Positions 1-9,123 of a DNA stretch of 64,000 nt are shown here, piece after piece. The notes under the pieces were generated by a model. That model searched no databases and had not been told where the DNA came from. It saw nothing but the letters and a program-made list of their open reading frames with translations. A program made the translations under genes and the position numbers. The stretch comes from Sphingobacterium detergens (GTDB lineage: Bacteria; Bacteroidota; Bacteroidia; Sphingobacteriales; Sphingobacteriaceae): contig NZ_RAPY01000005.1 in NCBI RefSeq assembly GCF_003610355.1, positions 248,001 through 312,000 on the forward strand, given 5' to 3'. Each line of letters begins with the position of its first letter. Position 1 is the stretch's first letter.

Positions 1-1
1 A

Positions 2-538
2 GGCGGCTACGACCCTGTCTATACCGAGTTACAGGCACTTTATAATACCTTGAGTGGCAATGTAAAAAATTCCATTGAAGGAAAAGAGTTTCAGGAATAT
101 CTGAATGCGCTAGAGACTGTTCAGATCGGCAAAGTTGCGCCTGCTTTTACACAAAATGATACAACAGGCACCCCTGTACAACTATCCGATTTCAAAGGTA
201 AATATGTATTACTTGATTTTTGGGCTTCATGGTGTCCAGACTGTCGCGTTGAAAGTCCAGATCTTGTAAAAACTTATGAACAGTTCAAAGGAGACAACTT
301 TGAAATCCTCGGTATATCCTTTGACAAAGACCGCAACTCTTGGATCAAGGCCATTCACACAGACAAGCTACATTGGAAACATGTTTCTGACTTAAAACGT
401 TGGCAAAATGATGTTGGCACTTTATACGCGGTGAAATCTATCCCCCAAAATGTGTTGATTGACCCGAGTGGAAAAATCATTGCGAAGAATTTACATGGCG
501 ATGCTTTACGTGCCAAGCTAAAAGAAGTATTAAAGTAA
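2..538 (+). CDS. TlpA/ResA-like thioredoxin-fold protein, 3' part
   Basis: The reading frame is open to the left edge, so the true start lies outside the window; a TTG at 50 is an internal codon, not a start. The visible 178 residues end in a thioredoxin-like AhpC/TSA domain with an FWASWCPDCR active site (a CPDC redox pair), followed by the cis-proline region KSIPQNVLIDPSG. In Bacteroidota this domain usually follows an N-terminal DUF4369 or similar domain in exported proteins of about 350-400 residues that reduce periplasmic disulfides, for example in cytochrome c maturation. The family call is firm. The substrate and the missing N-terminal part cannot be judged from here. Confidence 0.85.
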   Translation, partial: GGYDPVYTELQALYNTLSGNVKNSIEGKEFQEYLNALETVQIGKVAPAFTQNDTTGTPVQLSDFKGKYVLLDFWASWCPDCRVESPDLVKTYEQFKGDNFEILGISFDKDRNSWIKAIHTDKLHWKHVSDLKRWQNDVGTLYAVKSIPQNVLIDPSGKIIAKNLHGDALRAKLKEVLK

Positions 539-587
539 GAAGGAATGTTAGCCATGAGGCTATAAGGAAATAGAAGAAATATTAAAG

Positions 588-625
588 AAAAAACAGGTGT
601 CCGAAAATTCGGGCACCTGTTTTTT
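588..625. terminator. Bidirectional rho-independent terminator
   Basis: A stem of about 18 bp (AAAAAACAGGTG-T-CCGAA paired with its complement, one G-T wobble) with an AA loop and runs of A and T on its two sides. It sits between the convergent thioredoxin and radA genes and can serve both. Confidence 0.85.
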
Positions 626-646
626 TAATATGGTTCTTATTCTATA

Positions 647-2032
647 TTAACCAAATAAGGCGCTAAACAGGTCTTCCAATTTAGCTACTGGTCTAATGGC
701 AATATTATATTTCTTGGCATCCAATCCTTTGGTATTAAACTTGGAAATAAAGATCCCATCAAAGCCCAACTTCTCAGCTTCTTGAATACGTTGTTCAATC
801 CGATTTACAGCTCTGATCTCTCCGGATAAACCTACTTCGCCAGCAAAGGTCAGGCTGGTCTTTATCGGAATATCTTGTTGTGACGAAATAATAGCCACGA
901 TAACTGCCAGATCGATGGCTGGGTCTTCAACGCGAAGTCCTCCGGCAATATTCAAAAATACATCCTGTGCACTTAACCGAAAACCAAATCGCTTTTCCAA
1001 TACAGCCAACAACATGTTTAATCGTTTTGTATCATAACCTGTAGATGAGCGTTGGGCTGTACCAAATGCGGAATTGCTCACCAAGGCCTGAACTTCAATC
1101 ATCATCGGCCGCATCCCCTCTAGCATAGCCGCAATGGAAACACCACTCACGGGCTCATCGCGTTGTGAAATCATAATTTCGGACGGATTTGACACCTCCC
1201 GCAATCCGGAACCCTGCATTTCATATATACCCAATTCCGAAGCGGAGCCAAACCTATTTTTTACCGCACGCAATATACGATAGACGTGATGGCGGTCACC
1301 CTCAAATTGGAGTACCGTATCGACCATATGTTCCAAGACTTTCGGTCCTGCAATCGAACCATCTTTGGTAATATGGCCCACAATAAATACTGGGGTACTG
1401 GTTTCTTTGGCAAACCGTAGTAATTCGGCTGTACATTCCCGCACTTGGGAAACCGACCCCGGCGCCGATTCAATCTGCGCTGAATGCAAGGTTTGGATGG
1501 AATCTATGACAATGACATTAGGTTGTACTGTCTCGATCTGCTTGAAAATATTTTGTGTCGATGTTTCCGTCAGAATATAACAATTGGCTTTCGAGGATTG
1601 TGACAATCGCTCGGCCCGCATCTTGATTTGCTGCTCACTCTCCTCTCCGGAAATATAGAGCGTTTTGACCTGTGGAATGGACAAAGCCAGCTGGAGCATC
1701 AATGTGGATTTTCCAATTCCGGGTTCACCACCTATCAACACCAGGGACCCCGGGACGATTCCCCCTCCCAACACCCGATTAAACTCCTGATCTGGAGTCA
1801 AGATACGCGATTCATCCTGATATACTATCTCATGAATAATAGCCGCTTTGTTTGCCCGCTTTGTATTCCCTGTTGTTGTGGTGCTTCGCCATTCAGGAAC
1901 TTTTGAGCTTGACTTTTCGACCACTTCCTCCACGAAACTATTCCATTGTTTGCACGATGGACACTGTCCCATCCATTTGGAAGCCTCATAGCCACAGTTT
2001 TGACAGAAATATGCTGATTTTGTTTTTGCCAT
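647..2032 (-). CDS. radA: DNA repair protein RadA
   Basis: RadA (Sms) is a RecA-related ATPase that drives branch migration and processing of recombination intermediates. At 461 residues it has the usual length. Visible in order: an N-terminal four-cysteine zinc finger (CQNCGY ... CPSCKQW, about residues 10-27), Walker A GGEPGIGKST near residue 100, the RadA-specific KNRFG motif near 258, and a C-terminal Lon-protease-like domain. It is the last gene of a leftward group after a serine hydrolase and a dipeptidase; only 31 nt separate it from the dipeptidase stop. A -7-like element (TAATTTCG) ends 4 nt before the ATG, so it probably also has its own promoter giving a leaderless or nearly leaderless mRNA. 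Confidence 0.97.
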   Translation of the reverse strand: MAKTKSAYFCQNCGYEASKWMGQCPSCKQWNSFVEEVVEKSSSKVPEWRSTTTTGNTKRANKAAIIHEIVYQDESRILTPDQEFNRVLGGGIVPGSLVLIGGEPGIGKSTLMLQLALSIPQVKTLYISGEESEQQIKMRAERLSQSSKANCYILTETSTQNIFKQIETVQPNVIVIDSIQTLHSAQIESAPGSVSQVRECTAELLRFAKETSTPVFIVGHITKDGSIAGPKVLEHMVDTVLQFEGDRHHVYRILRAVKNRFGSASELGIYEMQGSGLREVSNPSEIMISQRDEPVSGVSIAAMLEGMRPMMIEVQALVSNSAFGTAQRSSTGYDTKRLNMLLAVLEKRFGFRLSAQDVFLNIAGGLRVEDPAIDLAVIVAIISSQQDIPIKTSLTFAGEVGLSGEIRAVNRIEQRIQEAEKLGFDGIFISKFNTKGLDAKKYNIAIRPVAKLEDLFSALFG

Positions 2033-2036
2033 TCTA

Positions 2037-2044
2037 CGAAATTA
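2037..2044 (-). promoter_or_regulatory. Candidate -7 element of radA
   Basis: Reads TAATTTCG on the minus strand, one mismatch from the Bacteroidota consensus TAnnTTTG. Only 4 nt separate it from the radA ATG. No clear -33 box is seen. Confidence 0.45.
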
Positions 2045-2063
2045 CAAATTTCTATCCTTTACT

Positions 2064-3224
2064 TTACCCTTCGTTTTCTTTTAAAATCCGTAGAAAATTC
2101 TGTCCCATGATTTTAGCGATATCGGCTTTGTTGTAACCTCTTTCTAAAAGTCCTTTTGTCAATAAAGGAAATTTAGAAACATCTTCTAAGCCTTGGGGAG
2201 CAGATTCGATGCCATCAAAATCCGATCCAACGGCAACATGTTCAATTCCTACTTTCTTGACCAGATAATCAATATGGTCCAATAGTTTGGACATTGGTGC
2301 ATCGACTTCATACCTAACATCAACGGGCAACTTATCATACATCTTCCAGGTACTCAATGTAGTGTCGGCATTCTTACCAAATTGCCGTGTATACATTCTC
2401 TTTAATCGTGTCTCATACTCGGGATCTAAAAAACCAGAGTAAAAGTTGACACCGATCACACCGCCATTTTTCTTCAGGGCCTCCAATTGTTCATCTTTCA
2501 AATTTCGGAAATGTGGACATAAACGATAGGCATTACTGTGTGACACCAATATAGGCTTACTGGACACCGCAATGGCGTCATAAAAAGTCTGCTCACCACC
2601 GTGGGAGAGATCGACTAGCATGCCAAGTTCATTCATTTTTCGAATGATCGCTTTCCCATGATCTGTTAATCCCTTTGCCTTCGAATCCATCTTGCCAGAC
2701 TCCATTGCGGCACAACTCGCCCAAGGCACATTATAGTTCCAGGTCAAGGTTAAATATTTCGCACCACGTTCATGGAGTTTGATGAGATTGTCTATGCTCC
2801 CTTCGATCATATTACCGCCCTCCACACCGATCAATGCAGCAATTTTTCCGGCTTTTAAAATAGCATCAATATCCCTTACTGATTTTGCCAAAGCAATGTT
2901 CTCGGCGTTGGCAACGATCATTTTCTCCAGTGCATCTATTTGCGCATTGGCATGCTCAAATGCACCGGTCTTCCATTTTGCATCATCGGACCACACAGCA
3001 AATACCTGCACATCGACTCCACCTTCTTTTAATCTTGGCAAATCCGTAGCGCCTGTACTCAGTCGCTGACCAATATCCTTTCCTCCGAAAATTGATTCAT
3101 AGATTACATCATTATGTCCATCCACAATAACCAGATCCTGATGAACTTTTTTATAATCCTGACTATAAGCCAACCTGTTTAAAGATAACATGCCCAGCCC
3201 CATGAACAATAGCTTTTTTATCAT
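2064..3224 (-). CDS. Membrane dipeptidase family M19
   Basis: A 386-residue exported zinc dipeptidase of the renal dipeptidase family, which cleaves dipeptides including ones with a D-residue. It has an N-terminal signal sequence (hydrophobic up to about residue 21), the first metal motif VDGHNDVIYE (HxD), the SHSNAYRLC segment with a metal-ligand His, and GSDFDGI near the C-terminus with the conserved Asp. The start codon overlaps the stop of the upstream serine hydrolase by 4 nt, so the two are translationally coupled. A shared role in recycling peptides, perhaps from peptidoglycan, is inference. The mature enzyme is likely periplasmic. Confidence 0.93.
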   Translation of the reverse strand: MIKKLLFMGLGMLSLNRLAYSQDYKKVHQDLVIVDGHNDVIYESIFGGKDIGQRLSTGATDLPRLKEGGVDVQVFAVWSDDAKWKTGAFEHANAQIDALEKMIVANAENIALAKSVRDIDAILKAGKIAALIGVEGGNMIEGSIDNLIKLHERGAKYLTLTWNYNVPWASCAAMESGKMDSKAKGLTDHGKAIIRKMNELGMLVDLSHGGEQTFYDAIAVSSKPILVSHSNAYRLCPHFRNLKDEQLEALKKNGGVIGVNFYSGFLDPEYETRLKRMYTRQFGKNADTTLSTWKMYDKLPVDVRYEVDAPMSKLLDHIDYLVKKVGIEHVAVGSDFDGIESAPQGLEDVSKFPLLTKGLLERGYNKADIAKIMGQNFLRILKENEG

Positions 3225-4945
3225 TTCTTCACTTCATTGATTGTTTCATAAATGGCATCCTGAATCCGGCTACGGATATTGAGATCCAACAATTTGGTGC
3301 TGACCTGCGGGTGCACGCGATTGGATAGGAAGATATAAATCAATTGGTTTTGGGGATCCACCCAGATACAGGTGCCTGTATATCCCGTATGCCCAAAGAC
3401 AGTGCTATTGGCCAATTTAGAGGGGTACTCGTTTTTTGGGTTTGGATCCCAGCGGTCGAACCCCAACCCTCTTCGGCTTGTCGTGGACTGCTTAGACGTA
3501 AAAAGATCGATTGTTTCAGTCTTAAAATAACGCTCGCCTCCGTATTCTCCACGGTTGAGCAAAAGCTGGCCATATATCGCGAGGTCATTGGCTGTGGCAA
3601 ATAAGCCCGCATGTCCAGCGATACCGCCGGCCATAGCTGCCCCCTGATCGTGCACGTAACCTTCCAACAATGTTTTACGGAACGAAGTATCCTGCTCGGT
3701 AGGCACAATCTGTTCCTTCGCAAATCGCTCCCTTGGAAGGTATCCTGCATGTGTCATACCTAATGGTTTATAGAAATTTTCCTGAACATAATCCTGCAAT
3801 GGTTCGGCCGTCTGATGTTCAGCAACCTCCTTCATCACATACATGCTAATATCACTATACACATAGTTTCCTGTTGGCTTAACAGGCGATTTTAACATTT
3901 CGGGCCACATCACATCGCGGTAATAATGATTGAGAATATAACTATTGTCAGCCATCTTGACCTGATGTTGTTGGTCCGGTACGGCAACAACATCACCTGC
4001 TTTTAAATATTTATAAAAAGGAATAAATGGTGTAAACCCTGCTTCATGTAGCATCACAGAACGCAATTTGATATCCTTTTTATTGGTATACTTTGCCTGC
4101 CACAGGTAATGCCCCATCGTACTATCGAGATTAATGATATTACGCTCCGTCAATCGCATAATCACGGGTGTAGTACCCGCAATTTTACTGACGGAGGCCA
4201 GATCAAAAATATCACCTGTTTTTGTTGGAATGTCTTTTGAATAGGTATGATAACCATAAGATTTCTCCAATAGCACCTGTCCATCTTTGATAATCATCAC
4301 AACTGCACCGGGGGTTGCCTGCTTTTCAATAGCTTCTTGTGCAATGGCATCAATTTTTTTGGTCAATTTACCCAAATTCAGATTGGAGTTTTCACCTGAA
4401 CTGTATTGCAGTCTCGATTGAGCCGTCTTAACATTTCCTACAGTAATCGCGGCACCACCAAAAATAGACATCGCGGCATTGCGTTGACCAAGTTCCGTAA
4501 AAGGAGCCAACAACTCGATCAAATCAGACTGTGGATGTTCGGACAATGATTTTTTGTTGCGTTCTTGTTCAAAGAAATGACAAAGAACAACTTTTTTATT
4601 GTTCAGTACAGCCTGCTTTAACTGTGACAGGCAATCGGCATCCAAATCATCTTCCTTACCCGCAACAATAATTGTATTATAATATTTGATATCTTCATCA
4701 AATTTACTGAAATCAAATAGCGTAATGCCTGCATAACGTGCCAATTGGCTTGTAAACGCAGCATATTTTTCAGCATGAGGCACAACGACAGCAATACGTA
4801 ACTGTGCCAGATTACCCAAAGGGAGTAGCTGATCTACATTATTGTAAAGTATGGTTTCATTCTTTATGGTCGACTTATATTGAGCGAACAAGGGGCCAAT
4901 ACAGAACAAACCTGCAAATAACACCCCAAAAAATCCTTTTTTCAT
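3221..4945 (-). CDS. Serine hydrolase (beta-lactamase family) with a GH3 C-domain remnant
   Basis: 574 residues. A signal peptide (about 1-21) is followed by a region (about 25-185) resembling the C-terminal domain of family 3 glycoside hydrolases: the KNETILYNNVDQLLPL segment near residue 28 and the FGG segment near 162 match the usual GH3 landmarks. From about 195 to the end it is a class C beta-lactamase/PBP-like domain with the nucleophile motif SVSK (251-254), a YSD triad and HTG near the C-terminus. In related Bacteroidota proteins of about 1000 residues a full GH3 catalytic domain precedes this part; here that domain is absent although the signal peptide is intact. It heads a leftward group with the M19 dipeptidase. 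Likely substrates are D-amino-acid peptides or esters; the exact one is unknown. Confidence 0.85.
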   Translation of the reverse strand: MKKGFFGVLFAGLFCIGPLFAQYKSTIKNETILYNNVDQLLPLGNLAQLRIAVVVPHAEKYAAFTSQLARYAGITLFDFSKFDEDIKYYNTIIVAGKEDDLDADCLSQLKQAVLNNKKVVLCHFFEQERNKKSLSEHPQSDLIELLAPFTELGQRNAAMSIFGGAAITVGNVKTAQSRLQYSSGENSNLNLGKLTKKIDAIAQEAIEKQATPGAVVMIIKDGQVLLEKSYGYHTYSKDIPTKTGDIFDLASVSKIAGTTPVIMRLTERNIINLDSTMGHYLWQAKYTNKKDIKLRSVMLHEAGFTPFIPFYKYLKAGDVVAVPDQQHQVKMADNSYILNHYYRDVMWPEMLKSPVKPTGNYVYSDISMYVMKEVAEHQTAEPLQDYVQENFYKPLGMTHAGYLPRERFAKEQIVPTEQDTSFRKTLLEGYVHDQGAAMAGGIAGHAGLFATANDLAIYGQLLLNRGEYGGERYFKTETIDLFTSKQSTTSRRGLGFDRWDPNPKNEYPSKLANSTVFGHTGYTGTCIWVDPQNQLIYIFLSNRVHPQVSTKLLDLNIRSRIQDAIYETINEVKK

Positions 4946-5104
4946 TCTGATTTTATCGTTTTTTAGGTTCTATCAAATAAAAATACGAATAAAATAAAAA
5001 AGCAAAGTCCTTTCCCTAAAAAAAATCAATTTTGTTACGCCTGTTTTTTACAGCTTCAGTATAGGGATTTTTGGCCTGAGCAAGTATAAATCTTTTTTTT
5101 TCTG

Positions 5105-5112
5105 TAAGTTTG
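5105..5112 (+). promoter_or_regulatory. -7 element of xseA, leaderless layout
   Basis: TAAGTTTG matches TAnnTTTG exactly and ends 4 nt before the xseA ATG, which puts the expected transcription start at or beside the start codon. No good -33 TTTG is found at the expected distance. Confidence 0.5.
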
Positions 5113-5116
5113 GTTA

Positions 5117-6400
5117 ATGCCGGAATTGATTCAAGATAAAACAATATTTTCCCTTTTGGAGGTTAGCAAAAGTATCCAAAAAACGCTTGCTGAGCGTTAC
5201 AAGAGCTTATATTGGATCAAGGCGGAGATGAATAAACTCAACCATTATACGCATTCCGGACATTGTTACCCTGAGCTCGTTGAAAAGCAAGACGGTAAAA
5301 TTGTAGCCGAGATCAGATCAACTTTGTGGAAAGCAGACTTCACCCGAATCAACAACAATTTTCTGAAAATTGCGCAAGAACCCTTACGGGAGGGTATTAC
5401 GATGTTATTTCAAGCAAGTATTTCCTATGATCCGATGTATGGTTTGAGCTTAAGGATTGTCGATATTGATCCAACTTTTACGTTGGGAGAGCTGGAGAAA
5501 GAGAAGTTGGATAGCATAAGAAAGCTCAAAGAAGAGGGCATTTATGAGGCTAATAAATCCGTTCCGTTCCCAACACTTCCAAAAAGACTAGCCATTGTTT
5601 CGGTGGAAACAAGTAAAGGCCTTTCCGATTTTTACAAGATTATCAATCAAAATCCTTGGGGTTATCGGTTGGAATGCACCTTATTTCCGGCGCTCTTACA
5701 GGGTGATAAATCTATTCCATCAATCATCAATCAACTTGCGATCATTGCCGATAAAATAGCTGAATTTGATGTGGTTGCCATTATTCGTGGCGGTGGCGGT
5801 GAGGTTGGCCTATCGAGCTACAATAATTATTTGTTGGCAAGGGCTATCGCAATCTTCCCTATTCCTGTATTGACCGGAATTGGCCATTCTACCAACTATA
5901 CTGTGAGTGAGATGGTGGCCTACAAAAATGCAATCACACCAAGTGAGCTGGCTGATTTTCTCATTCAAAAGTTTCATAATTTTTCTGTTCCTATTGACAA
6001 AGCAGCTGAAAGCATCCAACAACTGATCTCTACTCGTTTTAAGGAAGAAAGGAATACTTTGGCTCAAATGGCAACGCACATCCAATGGATTGGGAAAAGA
6101 GAACTTCAGACTGCGCGCACTAATATTCAACAGATTCAACACGAACTGGCTGCGCTGATCAAACTACGCTTTTATGAACATAAAACGGCGTTGGCACATA
6201 CTGAACGGATTATCCAGCTTTCTGATCCGCGGAGGCTGCTTAAACAAGGGTTTTCCATTACAAAAGTCAATGGCAAGTTACTTCAATCTATCGATCAGAT
6301 ATCTCCGGGTGATCTGATCCAAACGATGGTGGAAGATGGCGAAATTACAAGTACTGTAACGGATAAGAAGGCGCTTAGCACCAGTTCCAAAAACAACTAA
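5117..6400 (+). CDS. xseA: Exodeoxyribonuclease VII large subunit
   Basis: The large, catalytic subunit of ExoVII, a single-strand exonuclease active from both ends. 427 residues: an N-terminal OB-fold domain (about 10-110), then the catalytic domain with RGGGG near residue 227 and the LTGIGHSTNYTVSEM segment near 258, which corresponds to the family GIGHExD motif, and a helical C-terminal region that binds the small subunit. The motifs are somewhat divergent, as expected in this phylum. The ATG at 5117 follows a perfect -7 element by 4 nt. The small subunit gene follows after 44 nt, consistent with an operon. Confidence 0.95.
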   Translation: MPELIQDKTIFSLLEVSKSIQKTLAERYKSLYWIKAEMNKLNHYTHSGHCYPELVEKQDGKIVAEIRSTLWKADFTRINNNFLKIAQEPLREGITMLFQASISYDPMYGLSLRIVDIDPTFTLGELEKEKLDSIRKLKEEGIYEANKSVPFPTLPKRLAIVSVETSKGLSDFYKIINQNPWGYRLECTLFPALLQGDKSIPSIINQLAIIADKIAEFDVVAIIRGGGGEVGLSSYNNYLLARAIAIFPIPVLTGIGHSTNYTVSEMVAYKNAITPSELADFLIQKFHNFSVPIDKAAESIQQLISTRFKEERNTLAQMATHIQWIGKRELQTARTNIQQIQHELAALIKLRFYEHKTALAHTERIIQLSDPRRLLKQGFSITKVNGKLLQSIDQISPGDLIQTMVEDGEITSTVTDKKALSTSSKNN

Positions 6401-6444
6401 CCGGAACTATATTTAGCGTGAAAAATTTAAAGAGATAGCATACA

Positions 6445-6672
6445 ATGGAACAAAAATACACGTATACCGATGCCTTCAATGAATTACAAACGATTGTAAA
6501 AGAAATTGAGAATGGAACAACAAATATTGATGAGCTTGCAGAGAAAATCAAACGTGCATCTGATCTCATTGAGGTATGTCGGGCAAAATTGACCGCAACC
6601 GAAGACGAAGTGAATCAACTGTTGCAAAAGATCTCTCCTGTACAAGATTCAGATTCTGGCTCCCCTTCCTAA
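6445..6672 (+). CDS. xseB: Exodeoxyribonuclease VII small subunit
   Basis: A 75-residue helical protein of the usual XseB length that packs against the C-terminal helices of XseA. It shows the typical YTDAFNELQTIVKEIENG start and the LAEKIKRASDLIEVC amphipathic helix. It lies 44 nt after xseA on the same strand. Its TAA stop overlaps the stop of the convergent MgtC-family gene by 4 nt, leaving no room for a terminator between them. Confidence 0.95.
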   Translation: MEQKYTYTDAFNELQTIVKEIENGTTNIDELAEKIKRASDLIEVCRAKLTATEDEVNQLLQKISPVQDSDSGSPS

Positions 6673-7313
6673 TATTGATATGCAACAATTTGTTTATCCC
6701 TTCGCAAAACTTTAACGAGCTCTTTATGTTGATTTATGTTGCCTGTCAATCGCCAGGTAGTGTTTAGACTCTCCTTATTATACCGTTGATTTACGATTGT
6801 TGCTTTAAACCCCATCTGTCTGATCAATTGCTCTGTATGTTCAAAATCTGCTTCAGATAAGGTCTGGAGCTCATAGTCTTTAATTTTATGGTAATTATCA
6901 ATATAAGTCTGTAAATAGGTCAACAGCCCCAAAATCACTAAAACCAACCCTACACCGATAAAAGCTAAAAAAATATTCCCTGTGCCGACACACATTCCCA
7001 GAGATGCTGTTGCCCATATCGTTGTTGCTGTTGTAATTCCGCTAACCTTATTATCTTCTTTAAAGATTACTCCAGCCCCTAAAAAACCAATTCCTGTAAT
7101 AATATTAGCTGCTAGTCGATCTGGATTTCCGACACCTATCTTCAACGAAATAATAGTAAAAAGGCAGGAGCCAAAACTCACCAGTATAAAAGTCCGTAAT
7201 CCTGCAGATTTATTCCTGTATTCACGTTCAATACCAATTAAAAGTCCAATCAGAACTGATAACATAATCAATAAGACATCGCGGCCTTCAAAAGCGTACA
7301 ATAAATCATTCAT
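6669..7313 (-). CDS. MgtC/SapB family membrane protein
   Basis: 214 residues. The first about 145 residues form the MgtC/SapB membrane domain: several hydrophobic helices with the signature LIGIEREYRNKSAGLRT near residue 25, then GIGFLGAGVIF near 75 and the TTATTIWATASLGMCVG segment near 94. A soluble C-terminal domain follows. MgtC proteins are linked to growth in low magnesium and to control of the ATP synthase in pathogens, while distant members have unknown roles. It converges on xseB with a 4-nt overlap of the two stops. Confidence 0.9.
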   Translation of the reverse strand: MNDLLYAFEGRDVLLIMLSVLIGLLIGIEREYRNKSAGLRTFILVSFGSCLFTIISLKIGVGNPDRLAANIITGIGFLGAGVIFKEDNKVSGITTATTIWATASLGMCVGTGNIFLAFIGVGLVLVILGLLTYLQTYIDNYHKIKDYELQTLSEADFEHTEQLIRQMGFKATIVNQRYNKESLNTTWRLTGNINQHKELVKVLRRDKQIVAYQY

Positions 7314-7503
7314 GGATGTGATAGCTATTCTTACCCCAATTTACGAAAAAAGAGTCCATTTATAGGACTCCTTTTTAATCAATGCGTTTAGATTTCTTCT
7401 TCCCGTAACTCATCAGTCTCACTATTTCACTGTCAGGTATCGAAGTACAAGATATGATGGAATGATATCGGTCTAACTAAATCATAATAATATATTAGCT
7501 GTA

Positions 7504-8217
7504 TTAAAACATTGGAACTTCAATCAGCAGCAATTTTGCATTGTACTCTGCCTTAATCTCAATTTTATCCGACTCGTAGATGCCGATGGCATCTCTTCGC
7601 GATAATATTTCGTCCGCTACCTGTACCTTACCCTCTAATACAAAAAGATAAATTCCGTTTCTTTCAGAATGAACAGTATACGGGATTGTATTCCCTTCAT
7701 CCAAGTCCACAATATTGAAATATGCATCTTGATGAATATGAACCGCATCCGAGTCCGAAACATTTGGGGACACAATGGTTACAAACTTATTATGACGGTC
7801 CAAATGAAGGTAAGACTTCTGGTCATAACCCGGTGTAAGATTCATTTCATGAGGTATTATCCAGATCTGAAGAAACTTAACAAGCTCCTTCTGGTCGCCA
7901 TTAAACTCCGAATGCTTTACTCCTTTGCCTGCAGACATAATTTGCACATCTCCGGTTTCAATGTTTCGGACATTGCCCATACTGTCCTGATGGGAAAGTA
8001 CTCCTTCCAAAGGTATGCTCACAATCTCCATATTGTCATGAGAATGGCGACCAAAGCCCTGCCCCCCTTCAACCTGATCATCGTTTAATACGCGTAAAGC
8101 CCCGAAGTTTACTTTTTCTGGATCAAAATATTGCCCAAAGCTAAACGAGTGGGCACTTTTCAACCAACCAAAATCAACATGGCCACGATCGTTTTCTCGG
8201 TGTATGATCTTTTGCAT
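7504..8217 (-). CDS. Pirin family protein
   Basis: A bicupin of 237 residues, full length for the YhhW-like pirins, some of which have quercetinase activity. The N-terminal cupin has the metal-binding HSHDNME motif near residue 57 and a later His in KGVKHSEF near 101. The C-terminal cupin is degenerate, as usual. Unlike most genes here, the ATG is preceded by a purine-rich Shine-Dalgarno-like AGGGAGGAA a few nt upstream on the minus strand. The physiological role cannot be inferred from the neighbours. Confidence 0.92.
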   Translation of the reverse strand: MQKIIHRENDRGHVDFGWLKSAHSFSFGQYFDPEKVNFGALRVLNDDQVEGGQGFGRHSHDNMEIVSIPLEGVLSHQDSMGNVRNIETGDVQIMSAGKGVKHSEFNGDQKELVKFLQIWIIPHEMNLTPGYDQKSYLHLDRHNKFVTIVSPNVSDSDAVHIHQDAYFNIVDLDEGNTIPYTVHSERNGIYLFVLEGKVQVADEILSRRDAIGIYESDKIEIKAEYNAKLLLIEVPMF

Positions 8218-8316
8218 CTGTTCCTCCCTGTTATATAAACAACTATTAATCAGAGGACAAAACTCATACCAACAAGCATTTCCCTAAAAATTCTGCCAAT
8301 TTGACAAAAAACTCAC

Positions 8317-9063
8317 TTAGAGCACTTTCAATTTATCAGGAGCAACCGCTTGAATAAGTGCCCGGGCAAGAATCCTATTGGGATCAACTACAACCATTCC
8401 ATTATGATCTTTTTCGGGAATGGCCAACGGCAATTCGGCACATCCCAAAATAATCACCTGAGCACCTTGTTTTTTCAAGTCATCCATCGCCATTAGTAAA
8501 TCTTCTCTTGCCTTATTGGCTATGGGTGCTGGTTGTGCCTTAATACCATAATCTTTATCGTAAATAGCATTGTTTACCTTTTCCTTCTCTGCCCCTTCTG
8601 GCTCCACAATAGGAAATCCCTTTTTCATAAAAGCTTCTCGATACTGACTATAGGCTTGTTCACCAGCGGTCGATAACACACCTATTGTACTCTCTGGATA
8701 ATTTTCATGAACAAAGCGAACTGTTTCATGGACAATATGAAGCAACTTCAGTTCATTCCCTAAACATGCCATCTCATCCTGAATAACTGAAAAAATCGGT
8801 TCTGCATGCGCTGTATTCGAAGGAATTGCCGCAATCGTTGCGCCAGCCTGTTCCAGTTGTTTTAAAATCATCGCTATTGCCTTTCCTGGATTCTCCTTCG
8901 ATTTATCCAATAAATATGCGGAACGATCTGGAATCAAATTAGGGCAGGAAAACAATAACAGTGGCAAGTGTTCCTGATCGGAACTTGCCACTGTTTCATC
9001 TATAATTTTCTTGGCTATATCCAAGCCTGCATAAGGACCTAGGCCACCTACTATACCAATCAT
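8317..9063 (-). CDS. Aspartate/glutamate racemase family protein with one catalytic Cys replaced
   Basis: 248 residues. The N-terminus IGIVGGLGPYAG and the two-domain Rossmann-like pattern identify the Asp/Glu racemase superfamily. Classical members use two cysteines; here the first position is Ser82 (in IPSNTAHA instead of PCNTAH) while the second, Cys208 in ILGCAELPLA, is kept. Some racemases, such as E. coli YgeA, also carry only one of the pair and act one-way or with relaxed specificity, so activity is possible but may differ. It lies 60 nt after the DUF1735-type lipoprotein gene with no visible terminator between, so read-through from the SusCD operon is possible. Confidence 0.85.
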   Translation of the reverse strand: MIGIVGGLGPYAGLDIAKKIIDETVASSDQEHLPLLLFSCPNLIPDRSAYLLDKSKENPGKAIAMILKQLEQAGATIAAIPSNTAHAEPIFSVIQDEMACLGNELKLLHIVHETVRFVHENYPESTIGVLSTAGEQAYSQYREAFMKKGFPIVEPEGAEKEKVNNAIYDKDYGIKAQPAPIANKAREDLLMAMDDLKKQGAQVIILGCAELPLAIPEKDHNGMVVVDPNRILARALIQAVAPDKLKVL

Positions 9064-9123
9064 AACTACTATTTTTTATACCTTATGATATAACCAATAG
9101 CTCGCCGAATGGTTTGATAAAGT

